39,062 nucleotides of DNA from Pseudomonadota bacterium (GCA_021802655.1 JAJZRP010000018.1:1-39062); one strand, 5' to 3'; shown: positions 14,809-22,642, counted from the stretch's first letter. Notes: generated from the letters alone by a model not told the origin. Numbers and translations: made by a program.

Positions 14809-15719
14809 ATTCCGAGTCCTTTCAGCAATGCGCCGACGCCAGAGACGAACAGCATGGCGATCACCATCCTGCGTATCACCGAGGCATTCAGCACCGACAA
14901 AAGATGCGCCCCTATCCTCGCCCCGATCATCATGCCGACGACCGAAGGCACCGCGATGATGGGCAATATCGCGCCGTTATCGAGGTAATACCAGGTCGCA
15001 GAAGAACTGGCCGTGGTCAGGATAAGGCTGGAAGTGCCCGCAGCCACCTTGAGCGGAACCCCCATCAGGAGATTGAGAACGGGCACGTTGGCCCATCCCG
15101 CACCGACGCCGAAAAGCCCGCCGAGAAACCCGATCACCAGGAACAGCGCCATGCCGAGCGGCGTGCGGTGAACCTGCCAGCTCACGTCTTTCCCGGAAAT
15201 CGCATCGCGGAACATGCCATGGATGCCGAGCATTCCGGAAAGCGGATCGGATGCAGGCACCTGGGGATACTCGGACTTCCTTGCGACAGCCATCAATACG
15301 ACGATGCCCAGGATGGTAAGCCCCAGGGCGACCTGAACCACATCGGCAGGCAAGGCAAGGCCCAGCATGGCCCCCCCTATGGCACTGATGGATGCGCCGA
15401 ATGCAAGCGGCATCGCAAGGCGAAGATTGGCAAGCCCCACCTTCAACAGGGAGGGCCCCGCTGCAAGCGAACTCGCAAGCGCAACGAGCAGTCCTGCGCC
15501 GCGTACGAAATCGAGGTGAAAAGGAAAGAAACTGCCGACAATGGGCACGAAAAGCACCCCCCCTCCGACTCCGGCCGGAACCGCCACGATCCCGAGGAAG
15601 AAGCAGACGACAAAGAGCGCAAGCGGCCACACCCACCAGGCGCTGGCGCCAGTTGCAGCGCCGGCGGCAAATACTGGATGCGCGAAAAAAAACAGGGTCA
15701 GCGGCAAGCAGCGCATCAT
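14799..15719 (-). CDS. TauE/SafE (TSUP) family permease, probable sulfite or sulfur-anion exporter
   Basis: An approximately 306-aa polytopic membrane protein with TSUP signatures in both halves: AGVGGGVLFVPIVG early, and GGLFGVGAGWANVPVLNLLMGVP after a cytoplasmic loop. Next to rDsr genes, export of sulfite made in the cytoplasm is a reasonable role. The frame is open upstream to about 15836. I chose ATG 15719 because it begins a signal-like helix (MMRCLPLTLFFFAHPVFA), but ATG 15764 or 15824 is possible and none has a strong ribosome site. The shared element A promoter lies upstream. Confidence 0.87.
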   Translation of the reverse strand: MMRCLPLTLFFFAHPVFAAGAATGASAWWVWPLALFVVCFFLGIVAVPAGVGGGVLFVPIVGSFFPFHLDFVRGAGLLVALASSLAAGPSLLKVGLANLRLAMPLAFGASISAIGGAMLGLALPADVVQVALGLTILGIVVLMAVARKSEYPQVPASDPLSGMLGIHGMFRDAISGKDVSWQVHRTPLGMALFLVIGFLGGLFGVGAGWANVPVLNLLMGVPLKVAAGTSSLILTTASSSATWYYLDNGAILPIIAVPSVVGMMIGARIGAHLLSVLNASVIRRMVIAMLFVSGVGALLKGLGIWA

Positions 15720-15889
15720 GGAAGCACCCGTTCCGGCGCCGTTACGGCAACATGGAACAGTCATATGACTTTCATTTTTCGCCCGGATTGCTGCCGGATC
15801 GTGAAATAAGGTCGATAAGGGCATAGGCTTCTGCAATTGGTCAATACGCTAATATATCCCATTGTGCTCAACTCGGCATGAGAACTTCC

Positions 15890-15926
15890 TTATTAAGCGC
15901 AACCCAGGGGGTATACGTCTATAACC
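15890..15926 (-). promoter_or_regulatory. Proposed tauE promoter with element A
   Basis: On the minus strand GGTTATAGACGT (15926 to 15915) is followed after 15 bases by CGCTTAATAA (15899 to 15890). Element and spacing match those of the accessory operon and tusA promoters. The region is divergent with the sensor kinase, mirroring the dsrA/accessory-operon region. A further ACCC-AGG-GGGT dyad lies at 15902-15912. Confidence 0.55.
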
Positions 15927-15941
15927 GCAATGGGGGGGCAT

Positions 15942-15978
15942 GCATAACCCCATGAGGGAATGGCTTTATCACTATAGT
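15942..15978 (+). promoter_or_regulatory. Proposed sensor-kinase promoter with element B
   Basis: GCATAACCC starts at 15942 and CACTAT at 15970, a spacing of 28 bases identical to the dsrA promoter. The possible -10 box is TATAGT (15973-15978). A dyad, ACCC-CATG-AGGG, overlaps the element. Element A of the divergent tauE promoter lies 16 bases upstream, separated by a run of seven G. This arrangement would allow autoregulation. Confidence 0.55.
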
Positions 15979-15979
15979 G

Positions 15980-16007
15980 TTGCAAGGCATGACAAATGAT
16001 TTATAAT
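15980..16007 (+). promoter_or_regulatory. Possible constitutive promoter inside the kinase start region
   Basis: TTGCAA (15980-15985) and a perfect TATAAT (16002-16007) are separated by 16 bases. Transcription would begin near 16014, exactly at the second possible start codon of the kinase, giving a leaderless message. It may be fortuitous, since the conserved element B promoter lies just upstream. Confidence 0.35.
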
Positions 16008-17138
16008 CCGGGGATGAGCGCAGCAGCGAAGGAATCCGTTCCAGAATCCACGCTCTCGGTCAGCGACGAATGTTCGACGCTGATCGAGGGGTTTCTAGGG
16101 ACGATCGCAAAGATGACAGGCGCAATAGCTGGCGCAGTGCGCGTTCATTCCCCTGATGGGAAGGAACTGCGCCTGGTTGGCTCTTTCGGCTTGCCGCCTG
16201 ACGTCGTCGAATGCGAAGATGCCGTCAATCGTAATTGCGGCGCTTGCGGCATGGCCGCCCGCGGTTCGGGAAATTGCTCATCCGGGGTTGAGGCATGCAT
16301 GCTCCGCAACGGCCGTGGCTTTTTCGGAAAAACCTGTAAATGCATGATCGCCGTTCCTCTTGAGGTCAGGGGAAAAACGACAGGCATCTTCAACCTGTTT
16401 TTTGCCTCGACTCAGGCAATTCCGGAGGAAACCGAAAAGAACCTGCGATCCTTCGGCGAGCTTCTCGGCACCGCTCTGGAAAACTCGATACGCTCCCGCG
16501 AAATCAGAAGAATGGGCCTGATGACGGAGCGGCGACTGATGGCCAACGAAATCCATGATTCCCTTGCCCAGACCCTGATTTACGCGAGAATGCGCATGAG
16601 TCTTTTGTGTGAGGCAATAAAATCCGGAAACGAGAGTCTTACCGGAAAATATGTGAGCGACGTCAATGAAGCGCTGGCTTCGGGTCAGCATGCCGTGCGC
16701 GAACTCATCACCCACTTCCGCAGCCCGATGGACCCGCTGGGGCTGCAGCACGCGCTGCGCGAACTCGTCGACGAATTCAGGGAGCGCACCGGCATCGCTC
16801 TCGACTACACCAACCGTATTGCCGATTTTGTGCTTCCCATCGAATATGAACTCCAGGCATTCCACATCGTCCGGGAGGTTCTGGCCAATGTCGCCATGCA
16901 TTCCAGGGCGACTCGCGCGAGCCTTGCCGTGACTTGCCATGACGGATGCTACCTGTTCACCATCGAGGACAATGGCTCCGGCATTCCCGACATCGTCCCG
17001 AGCGAAGGGCATTATGGCCTGACCATCATGCGCGAACGAGCCATGCGCCTGGGCGGCAAGATCGAGGTGGAAAGTGCGAAAGAGCTTGGCACCAGGGTAA
17101 TGCTGAGTTTCCCGATCACCCAGGAGGTCATGCAATGA
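15996..17138 (+). CDS. NarX-type sensor histidine kinase with a cysteine-rich GAF-like domain
   Basis: A 380-aa soluble kinase with no membrane helix. Residues about 25-165 look like a GAF domain carrying Cys73, 81, 84, 94, 101, 114 and 116, including CGAC and CKC pairs. The phosphoacceptor is His187 in ANEIHDSLAQT (HisKA_3), followed by an HATPase region with Asn298 (EVLANVAMHS) and the DNGSGI box near 325. Such cysteines could bind an Fe-S cluster, as in oxygen-sensing NreB, or react with sulfane sulfur; this is inference. It starts at ATG 15996 (ATG 16014 is an alternative) and overlaps the response regulator by four bases. Confidence 0.92.
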   Translation: MIYNPGMSAAAKESVPESTLSVSDECSTLIEGFLGTIAKMTGAIAGAVRVHSPDGKELRLVGSFGLPPDVVECEDAVNRNCGACGMAARGSGNCSSGVEACMLRNGRGFFGKTCKCMIAVPLEVRGKTTGIFNLFFASTQAIPEETEKNLRSFGELLGTALENSIRSREIRRMGLMTERRLMANEIHDSLAQTLIYARMRMSLLCEAIKSGNESLTGKYVSDVNEALASGQHAVRELITHFRSPMDPLGLQHALRELVDEFRERTGIALDYTNRIADFVLPIEYELQAFHIVREVLANVAMHSRATRASLAVTCHDGCYLFTIEDNGSGIPDIVPSEGHYGLTIMRERAMRLGGKIEVESAKELGTRVMLSFPITQEVMQ

Positions 17139-17815
17139 ACGAACCCATTCGCATCGTTCTGGTCGACGATCATTGCCTGTGCCGGCGCGGGCTCACCGAA
17201 CTTTTCGACCACTGCTACGGTATCTCCGTGGTGGGCGGTACCGGCAATGCAACCGAAGTGATCCCCATTCTGGAGGCGCAGCGGCCAGACCTTCTGATCA
17301 TGGATCTGCGCATGGAGCCTGTCGATGGCCTGACCCTGCTCGACCAGATCAGAAAATCGGGCTGCGATACGCCTGTGGCGATCCTGACGATGAGCGATTC
17401 GGAATCCGATCTTGCCAAGGCAATGCGCCTGGGCGCGAAGGGCTACCTCTTGAAAGACATGGACCCCGAAGATGTCGTCAGTGCGGTGCGACGCATCGCC
17501 AGCGGCGAACTCGTCGTTGCTCCGGCCATGACCATGAAACTGATGCATTTCCTGCAGCATGGTCAACAGGATCATCATGTGCGCAAAAATTCTCTCGAAC
17601 TTCTGACCGAGCGCGAGCGGGAAATCCTGCAGCATCTGGCGCGCGGAGAAAGCAACAAGGTCATTGCAAGGACGCTCGACATCAGCTACGACACAGTCAA
17701 GCAGCATGTCCGCCATATCCTGTTCAAACTCAAGCTGGCATCCCGCGTGGAGGCAGCCGTTTTCGCCGTCGAGCAGAGGGCAAAAGAAGGTCGGGTTCCC
17801 TCGCCAAGCCACTAG
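17135..17815 (+). CDS. NarL/FixJ-type response regulator
   Basis: A 226-aa two-domain regulator. The receiver domain (residues 1-120) has the acidic pair Asp11-Asp12, phosphoacceptor Asp57 (LLIMDLRM) and a conserved lysine in YLLKDM. The LuxR-type helix-turn-helix lies at about 155-215 (LTEREREILQHLARGESNKV, then DTVKQHVRHILFKL). ATG 17135 overlaps the kinase stop as ATGA and has a strong AGGAGGT site. It is the likely regulator acting on the shared promoter elements of the sulfur operons in this window; that link is inferred from co-location. Confidence 0.95.
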   Translation: MNEPIRIVLVDDHCLCRRGLTELFDHCYGISVVGGTGNATEVIPILEAQRPDLLIMDLRMEPVDGLTLLDQIRKSGCDTPVAILTMSDSESDLAKAMRLGAKGYLLKDMDPEDVVSAVRRIASGELVVAPAMTMKLMHFLQHGQQDHHVRKNSLELLTEREREILQHLARGESNKVIARTLDISYDTVKQHVRHILFKLKLASRVEAAVFAVEQRAKEGRVPSPSH

Positions 17816-17829
17816 GGAAGCCCTGGAAT

Positions 17830-18366
17830 TCAGGTTTTCAGGCGGCCCGAAAATCTTGTGCGAAAATCCTGCAGCTTCGGTCTGACCACGAACTGGCAAT
17901 AAGGACGGAAGCTGTTGTTCCTGAAATAATCCTGGTGGTAATCCTCTGCCTGGAAGAATTTCTCGAAGAAAGTCACTTCCGTCACGATCGGCTCACCCCA
18001 TTTTCCGGAAACTTTCCTGATCATTTCTTCGGCGCTTGCCTTCTGCTTCTCCGAATGGACGAAAATGACCGACCGGTATTGCGTCCCGGCATCGTTTCCC
18101 TGCCTGTTCAATGTGCTCGGGTCGTGGATGGCAAAAAACACTTCCAGGATTTCCGCATAGGAAATGGCAGTTGGATCGAATGTCACCTGAACGACTTCGG
18201 CATGCCCGGTTTTGCCGCTGCAGACTTTCTCGTAGCCGGGATTGTCGACTTGCCCACCGCTGTAACCCGAAACAGCTTCGATGACACCTTCCAGCTCCGA
18301 GAAAATCGCTTCCAGGCACCAGAAGCATCCTCCTCCCAATGTCGCGATCTCCCTGCTTTCAGCCAT
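17830..18366 (-). CDS. msrA: Peptide methionine sulfoxide reductase MsrA
   Basis: A 178-aa MsrA with the catalytic GCFWC motif (Cys14, Cys17) and the conserved YSGG, GHAEVV and NRQGNDAGTQYRS segments. It reduces the S-form of methionine sulfoxide in oxidised proteins. ATG 18366 has a GGAGGAAATTTC ribosome site. A 45-aa ORF ends inside its first codons, suggesting coupled translation. Its 3' end converges on the response regulator with a 14-base gap. Confidence 0.97.
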   Translation of the reverse strand: MAESREIATLGGGCFWCLEAIFSELEGVIEAVSGYSGGQVDNPGYEKVCSGKTGHAEVVQVTFDPTAISYAEILEVFFAIHDPSTLNRQGNDAGTQYRSVIFVHSEKQKASAEEMIRKVSGKWGEPIVTEVTFFEKFFQAEDYHQDYFRNNSFRPYCQFVVRPKLQDFRTRFSGRLKT

Positions 18367-18496
18367 GAAATTTCCTCCAGAGGTGCCACTTGTCGGCCCA
18401 ATCATACCACTTGTCGGAAAGTGCGTTGACAACTTCATCGCTATGGTTTTTGATAGGTGGCGTGAACTCCCAAAGTTCCTCGGCTCTCCGAGCCAC
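18359..18496 (-). CDS. Trp-rich 45-aa ORF overlapping the msrA start
   Basis: A short frame begins at GTG 18496 behind a strong AAGGAGGAGG ribosome site eight bases upstream. It ends with TGA inside the second and third codons of msrA (the msrA ATG lies within its last codons). The predicted peptide begins MARRAEELWEFTPPIKNHSD and ends in a Trp-rich tail (DKWYDWADKWHLWRKFHG) with five tryptophans in all. It has no methionine besides the start. I do not know a family. The ribosome site, composition and overlap suggest a real gene coupled to msrA rather than a spacer. Confidence 0.6.
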   Translation of the reverse strand: MARRAEELWEFTPPIKNHSDEVVNALSDKWYDWADKWHLWRKFHG

Positions 18497-18516
18497 ACCC
18501 AATGCCTCCTCCTTCC

Positions 18517-18542
18517 GGCCGGATTCTTCCGGCCTTTTTTTT
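18517..18542 (+). terminator. Strong hairpin terminator oriented to the plus strand
   Basis: A 7-base stem, GGCCGGA-TTCT-TCCGGCC, is followed by eight T on the plus strand. No plus-strand gene ends here; the nearest is the response regulator at 17815. On the minus strand the hairpin lies between the tonB stop and the ribosome site of the 45-aa ORF but is not followed by T. It may stop antisense transcription reading through msrA. Confidence 0.6.
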
Positions 18543-19192
18543 CATTTCACCAAAAGGCGAAAGCGCACGTCCTGAACCGAGTCAATCGGCTTTCCGTCCT
18601 TCACCGCCGGAAAGAATTTCCATGTGTTCAAGGTATCCAGCACAGCCTGGTTCAATTCCGGAATGGGGGTCGCAATGATCAATTCGACTTTCATCGTGCC
18701 GTCGGCGGCGACATGAAACCTTGCAACGACCAGGGCATCCAGCGCATCCTGCCGGTATTCCTCCGGAATCTCCGGTTTCGGGCTGTAGATGGCGCGCGCC
18801 CCCATTTCGTCTCCCCCGGGCATGCCTTTCTGAGGCGCGGCTTCTGGCTGCTCTGCAGCTTTCGGGGGCGGCTGGGTTTTGGGCTGCTCGACTTTTTTCG
18901 GAGCCTCCTGCATCTTTGCCCTGGGCTTGGGTAAGTCGGACTTTTCCAGCTTCGGCTCTGCCTTGGGTTTGGGCAAGTCGGGCTTCTGTTGGGGTTCTGA
19001 CCTGGGTTTCGCAGAATTGGGAGGCGCGGGGATTTCGATCAGCTTCGCATCAACCGGCTTCTGATCGGCATGCAGCTTTTCCGGGCGTAAAAGGAACTTC
19101 CCGAACAGCCAGAACAGGGCCAGCCAGGCAAGGACGGCCACGCCCAATGTCCATGGCAGGCGCCGCCAGGGATTTTCGAATTCACTGCCCAT
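18542..19192 (-). CDS. tonB: TonB-family energy transducer
   Basis: A 216-aa periplasm-spanning protein: a short cytoplasmic start, one membrane helix (LGVAVLAWLALFWLFGKFLL), a long Pro/Lys/Glu-rich spacer with repeated PKP units, and a C-terminal TonB domain (ALVVARFHVAADGTMKVELI and LDTLNTWKFFPAVKDGKPI). It links ExbBD to an outer-membrane receptor. Its start overlaps the exbD end by 11 bases, and the receptor of the same operon is at 20241-22553. Confidence 0.94.
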   Translation of the reverse strand: MGSEFENPWRRLPWTLGVAVLAWLALFWLFGKFLLRPEKLHADQKPVDAKLIEIPAPPNSAKPRSEPQQKPDLPKPKAEPKLEKSDLPKPRAKMQEAPKKVEQPKTQPPPKAAEQPEAAPQKGMPGGDEMGARAIYSPKPEIPEEYRQDALDALVVARFHVAADGTMKVELIIATPIPELNQAVLDTLNTWKFFPAVKDGKPIDSVQDVRFRLLVK

Positions 19193-19586
19193 GCTTGACT
19201 GCGATCAGGAAATGCTCTGCCCCCGCCTGCCTTGCCCGCAACATGGACTGAACCACCAACCCGTTCCGGGCTTCCGTATCCGCGGAAATGACGATGCTGG
19301 AATCCGGTTTTTTCAGCATCGACGCCAGCACTTTCTGCATCGAATCCAGCGTGACAGGTATCTTGTCCAGAAAGATTTTCCCATCCTTCGTTACGGTGAG
19401 CGTCACCGGGGTCTTGGGCTGCATGGGAGCCGCCGATCCCTTGGGCAGATTCACCGGGAGGGAATGCAGGTTCTGCATCGAAAGTGATGCCAGCATGAAT
19501 GTGACCAGCAGGAAAAACATCACGTCGATCATGGGGATGATCTCGATTCGCCCGCGCCGTGCCGCGCGGGTTTTACGCAGCTTCAC
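19182..19586 (-). CDS. exbD: ExbD/TolR-family biopolymer transport protein
   Basis: A 134-aa protein with one N-terminal membrane helix containing the conserved aspartate (IEIIPMIDVMFFLLVTFMLA) and a periplasmic domain. The aspartate takes part in proton-driven energising of TonB. The start is GTG 19586, placed 14 bases inside the end of exbB and preceded by AGGAGCGGG; the longer upstream frame is only the exbB shadow. Confidence 0.94.
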   Translation of the reverse strand: MKLRKTRAARRGRIEIIPMIDVMFFLLVTFMLASLSMQNLHSLPVNLPKGSAAPMQPKTPVTLTVTKDGKIFLDKIPVTLDSMQKVLASMLKKPDSSIVISADTEARNGLVVQSMLRARQAGAEHFLIAVKHGQ

Positions 19587-20220
19587 TGCCCGCTCCTTCC
19601 TGGTCCATCCTGATGTGATCGAGCAATCTGGTTCCCAGCCTTTCCATTTCATCCAGCGTCTGGGACTGCAGGCGCGAGAAGAAATTGAAGGCGAACAGGC
19701 AGATGAGCGCGATGAACAGGCCGAGTGCGGTGGCGATCAGCGCCTGGGCCACCCCTGCGGTAACTCCGGTCGGATCGACCAGTCCTGCCCCACCGATCAG
19801 CTTGAAGGCATGCATCATGCCGGTGATGGTGCCGAGCAGGCCGAGCAGGGGGGCTGCAGTCACCACGGTTTCAAGCACCCACAGCCCCCTGCCCATCGAT
19901 TTTTCGATCTGCTGCGCTTCGTCGGCTGCACGGGATTCGACCCACCATGCCGGTTTTGCGCGATTTTCCAGAATGGGCCTGAAAAAGCGCCTGAAATAAT
20001 GACGCCTTTCGAGGGATTCGACCTGATTCTCAAGTTCGCCCCAGGAAAAACCATAGGTTTCGACCAGTGCGAGAAGGGAGCCCGGAATGCGCACGTATTT
20101 GAAGTGCACGTAGGCCTTGTCGATCATGATGTAGAGCGCGATCACCCCCAGAACCAGGAGAGGATAGACCATCATCCCCCCGAAATGTATTGCTTCCCAA
20201 GCCTCATTCAATCCCTGCAT
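19573..20220 (-). CDS. exbB: ExbB/TolQ/MotA-family proton channel protein
   Basis: A 215-aa inner-membrane protein with three helices: MMVYPLLVLGVIALYIMI near residue 15, and two after a cytoplasmic loop (ETVVTAAPLLGLLGTITGMM and GVAQALIATALGLFIALICL), the MotA/TolQ/ExbB signature. ATG 20220 follows GGAGATCGAGC. The frame continues upstream into the receptor gene, but that part is out of frame with it. It begins 20 bases after the receptor stop. Confidence 0.95.
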   Translation of the reverse strand: MQGLNEAWEAIHFGGMMVYPLLVLGVIALYIMIDKAYVHFKYVRIPGSLLALVETYGFSWGELENQVESLERRHYFRRFFRPILENRAKPAWWVESRAADEAQQIEKSMGRGLWVLETVVTAAPLLGLLGTITGMMHAFKLIGGAGLVDPTGVTAGVAQALIATALGLFIALICLFAFNFFSRLQSQTLDEMERLGTRLLDHIRMDQEGAGSEAA

Positions 20221-20240
20221 GCTCGATCTCCAAAAATTAA

Positions 20241-22553
20241 TCAAAAGCCCTTGCTCAACCCCACATAGAATGCTCTCGTCGGGCCATACTGCGGCGCGCC
20301 GACTCCGATCCCCGAGCCATCCCTTATCTCGTAAATCTGGTTGAGCAAATTGATCACGCTCAACCTTCCCTCCACCTTGCCCAGCTGAGGCAAATAGAGT
20401 TGTCTGGTCACGCCCAGGTTCACCTGAACATATCCCGGCATGCTGGCAGTGTTGGCGAATCCCCTGCGCAATCCGCTGCCGAGCAAGGCATCCATACTGT
20501 AATTCGTGCCATGCCAAAGATAAGACCAGCCGGTCGACGCGGTAAAGGTCTGATCGTGATCCAGATGCACCCAGTTGTTGGAGATATAGGCGAGTTCCTG
20601 GGCGGAAAAATTGTACTGCCCCGATACGATGTTCTTGCCCAGCGCCCTGGATACGGCAAAATTCAGGTAGGAAGAAAAATTGTCCTTCTTGTAGTTTCCG
20701 GTCAATTCCAGGCCGTAAATCTTGCCTTGCTGATAATTGAAAGGCGAATAAATAAGCGACTGCCCGAACTGCCCTTCGTCCAGAAGGTCCTGGACCAGCC
20801 GCAAATAACTGTCGAGGCCCATGTTGAGTTCAGAAGTGAACTGGTGCGTCACGCCCGCATCGAAATAATGGCTGCGCTCGGGCAGTACATTCGTATTCAC
20901 GTCTGTGGGCAAGGCATTGGTCGTACCCTGAAATTTCGCGATGCTGGTGGGAGCAATCAATTCTGTCGCCGGAGGAGTGAAATAGCGCGCATAGCCCGCG
21001 TGAAAAGCGGTGTCCCTGGTCGCCTGATAAACGAGCCCAAGCCGCGGGCTCAGCTGACTCGCATTCACATAGGCATTCATCACGTCGAATCGGGCGCCGT
21101 AATTGACTGTCAGCTTTTTCGCAGGATGCCATTCATCCTGCAGATAAACACCGTATAGCCAGGCTGTTTTCGTGTAATTGTCGACGATATTGAAAGGGGT
21201 GCTACTGGTCTGGTTGCCAAAAGCGTCTGCCGGAAAAACGGCGGAAGTATTATTGGATACCGCATACTCCTCGCTGGTGAACACTCCGGCGTGCAAGGTA
21301 TGCGTATCATTCAGGCGATAGCTCCCGTCCCCCTGCAGGCCATTTGCGAGATTGCTCCTCAGAATGGTGGAGGCAACTCCATTGTAGATCAGGTCACCGT
21401 AGGGATCCGGCAAATAGGCCACGCTCGAATAACGTCTGAAAACAGAAAGCTGATAATCCGTTCCGGAACCTCCCGTTCCCTTCAGTGCAAGAATGCCGTA
21501 GCGATTGATCTCTGTCTGGTTTTCGTTGAGATTGGCTGAAGGATAATCCGGCATGCCGGCAAGGGCATAATTCTGGGGAAGACCCGGCGTATTGGGGATC
21601 TGGAACTGGCTTTGAGAACTGCCCAAAATCAGGTTGACGCTCGTGGTCGGATTCATCAGGTAGGAAAAATACCCGAACCCTTTCGACTGCGTCGTCCTGT
21701 CGTGAAGCGGATTCGCACCCGGAGTGGGCGACTGGATGCCAAGGTCGTTCTGCAGGAAAGAGCCGCTCATGTAATAATTGAACTTTCCTTCCGATCCGCC
21801 ATACTGGATCGAGGGTTCGAAGGTGTTGTGGCTGCCGCCGTAAAAATCCAGAGTACCCCCCTTCTGGAATGCGCCGCTCTTGGTATGGATATCGACCACG
21901 CCTGCAGTCCGGTAGCCGTACTGTGAAGGCAGAACCCCGGTCAGGAGATCAAGTCTTTCGGCGAAGCGTGTATCCAGATTCTGCCCGAAACCGCTGATAC
22001 CCTGGGGAAGCATGATGCCATTGATCCGGTACTGGAGGTCACCATGGTCTCCCCTGACATGAATCTGGCCGAAGGAATCCTGGACCACCCCCGGTGCACG
22101 CAACAGCACTTCGTTGAGCGGGGTATTCTCACCCTGGGGCATCGCCTTGATTGCCGCCTGATCCAGGCGATAGACGCTGCTGCCATCTTTGGCAACATTT
22201 TGGGGGCGTTGAATTCGCGCGGCAACCACACTCATCTCCAGCGCCTGGTGCGTAGCCAATGTGATCGACGCCGTTGCCGGTTTTCCGGCACTCACCGTGA
22301 CGATAGCCATCCCGACGGTGAAACCCGGTTTTTTCGCAAGAATCGCATAAATCCCGGGGGATACGTTGGGAAAAACGAAATGCCCGTCTTTCGCACTTCG
22401 GGCATGGAAAATCGTTTTGCCCTGCGCATTCTGCAAATCGAGCTTCGCAGCAGGAACGGCCCTGCCCAGCGCATCCTTCACCTTGCCCTGAACTTCGATC
22501 GCCTGAGCGGCAATCGGCACCATCAGTCCAGCCAGCAAAAAAACCCTTTTCAT
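20241..22553 (-). CDS. TonB-dependent outer membrane receptor with carboxypeptidase-like N-terminal domain
   Basis: A 770-aa receptor with a signal peptide (MKRVFLLAGLMVPIAAQA). An N-terminal carboxypeptidase-regulatory-like beta domain follows (about residues 20-110, GKVKDALGRAVPAAKLDLQ), then a plug (ALEMSVVAARI, RAPGVVQDSFGQIHVRGDHGD) and a 22-strand-type barrel ending in Phe (YVGLSKGF). ATG 22553 has a GAGAGGAAG site. The ligand is unknown; the upstream His/Cys-rich protein hints at a metal. It is followed by exbB, exbD and tonB, so it has a dedicated energising system. Confidence 0.93.
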   Translation of the reverse strand: MKRVFLLAGLMVPIAAQAIEVQGKVKDALGRAVPAAKLDLQNAQGKTIFHARSAKDGHFVFPNVSPGIYAILAKKPGFTVGMAIVTVSAGKPATASITLATHQALEMSVVAARIQRPQNVAKDGSSVYRLDQAAIKAMPQGENTPLNEVLLRAPGVVQDSFGQIHVRGDHGDLQYRINGIMLPQGISGFGQNLDTRFAERLDLLTGVLPSQYGYRTAGVVDIHTKSGAFQKGGTLDFYGGSHNTFEPSIQYGGSEGKFNYYMSGSFLQNDLGIQSPTPGANPLHDRTTQSKGFGYFSYLMNPTTSVNLILGSSQSQFQIPNTPGLPQNYALAGMPDYPSANLNENQTEINRYGILALKGTGGSGTDYQLSVFRRYSSVAYLPDPYGDLIYNGVASTILRSNLANGLQGDGSYRLNDTHTLHAGVFTSEEYAVSNNTSAVFPADAFGNQTSSTPFNIVDNYTKTAWLYGVYLQDEWHPAKKLTVNYGARFDVMNAYVNASQLSPRLGLVYQATRDTAFHAGYARYFTPPATELIAPTSIAKFQGTTNALPTDVNTNVLPERSHYFDAGVTHQFTSELNMGLDSYLRLVQDLLDEGQFGQSLIYSPFNYQQGKIYGLELTGNYKKDNFSSYLNFAVSRALGKNIVSGQYNFSAQELAYISNNWVHLDHDQTFTASTGWSYLWHGTNYSMDALLGSGLRRGFANTASMPGYVQVNLGVTRQLYLPQLGKVEGRLSVINLLNQIYEIRDGSGIGVGAPQYGPTRAFYVGLSKGF

Positions 22554-22580
22554 TACTTCCTCTCCCGGAAATTCAAACAC

Positions 22581-22630
22581 CGCCCGCATCAAGTCTTGCA
22601 ACGGGCGTACCGTTCCCTCTCGGGAATCGG
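22581..22630 (-). other. Two tandem stem-loops before the TonB-dependent receptor
   Basis: CGCCCG (22581-22586) can pair with CGGGCG (22602-22607). CCGTTCCC (22610-22617) can pair with GGGAATCGG (22622-22630) with one bulge. Both lie in the 89-base gap between the small His/Cys-rich gene and the receptor start. They could be RNA processing or attenuation structures. They are too small for a cobalamin riboswitch. Confidence 0.4.
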
Positions 22631-22642
22631 AAATGGATCAAG

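Noticed and set aside
17820-17838. Terminator between the response regulator and msrA
   Set aside because: CCTG-GAATT-CAGG followed by four T is only a 4-base stem overlapping the msrA end; too weak to call.
18400-18540. tRNA or small RNA gene between tonB and msrA
   Set aside because: No cloverleaf or T-loop consensus could be drawn; the segment is better explained by the 45-aa ORF and a hairpin.
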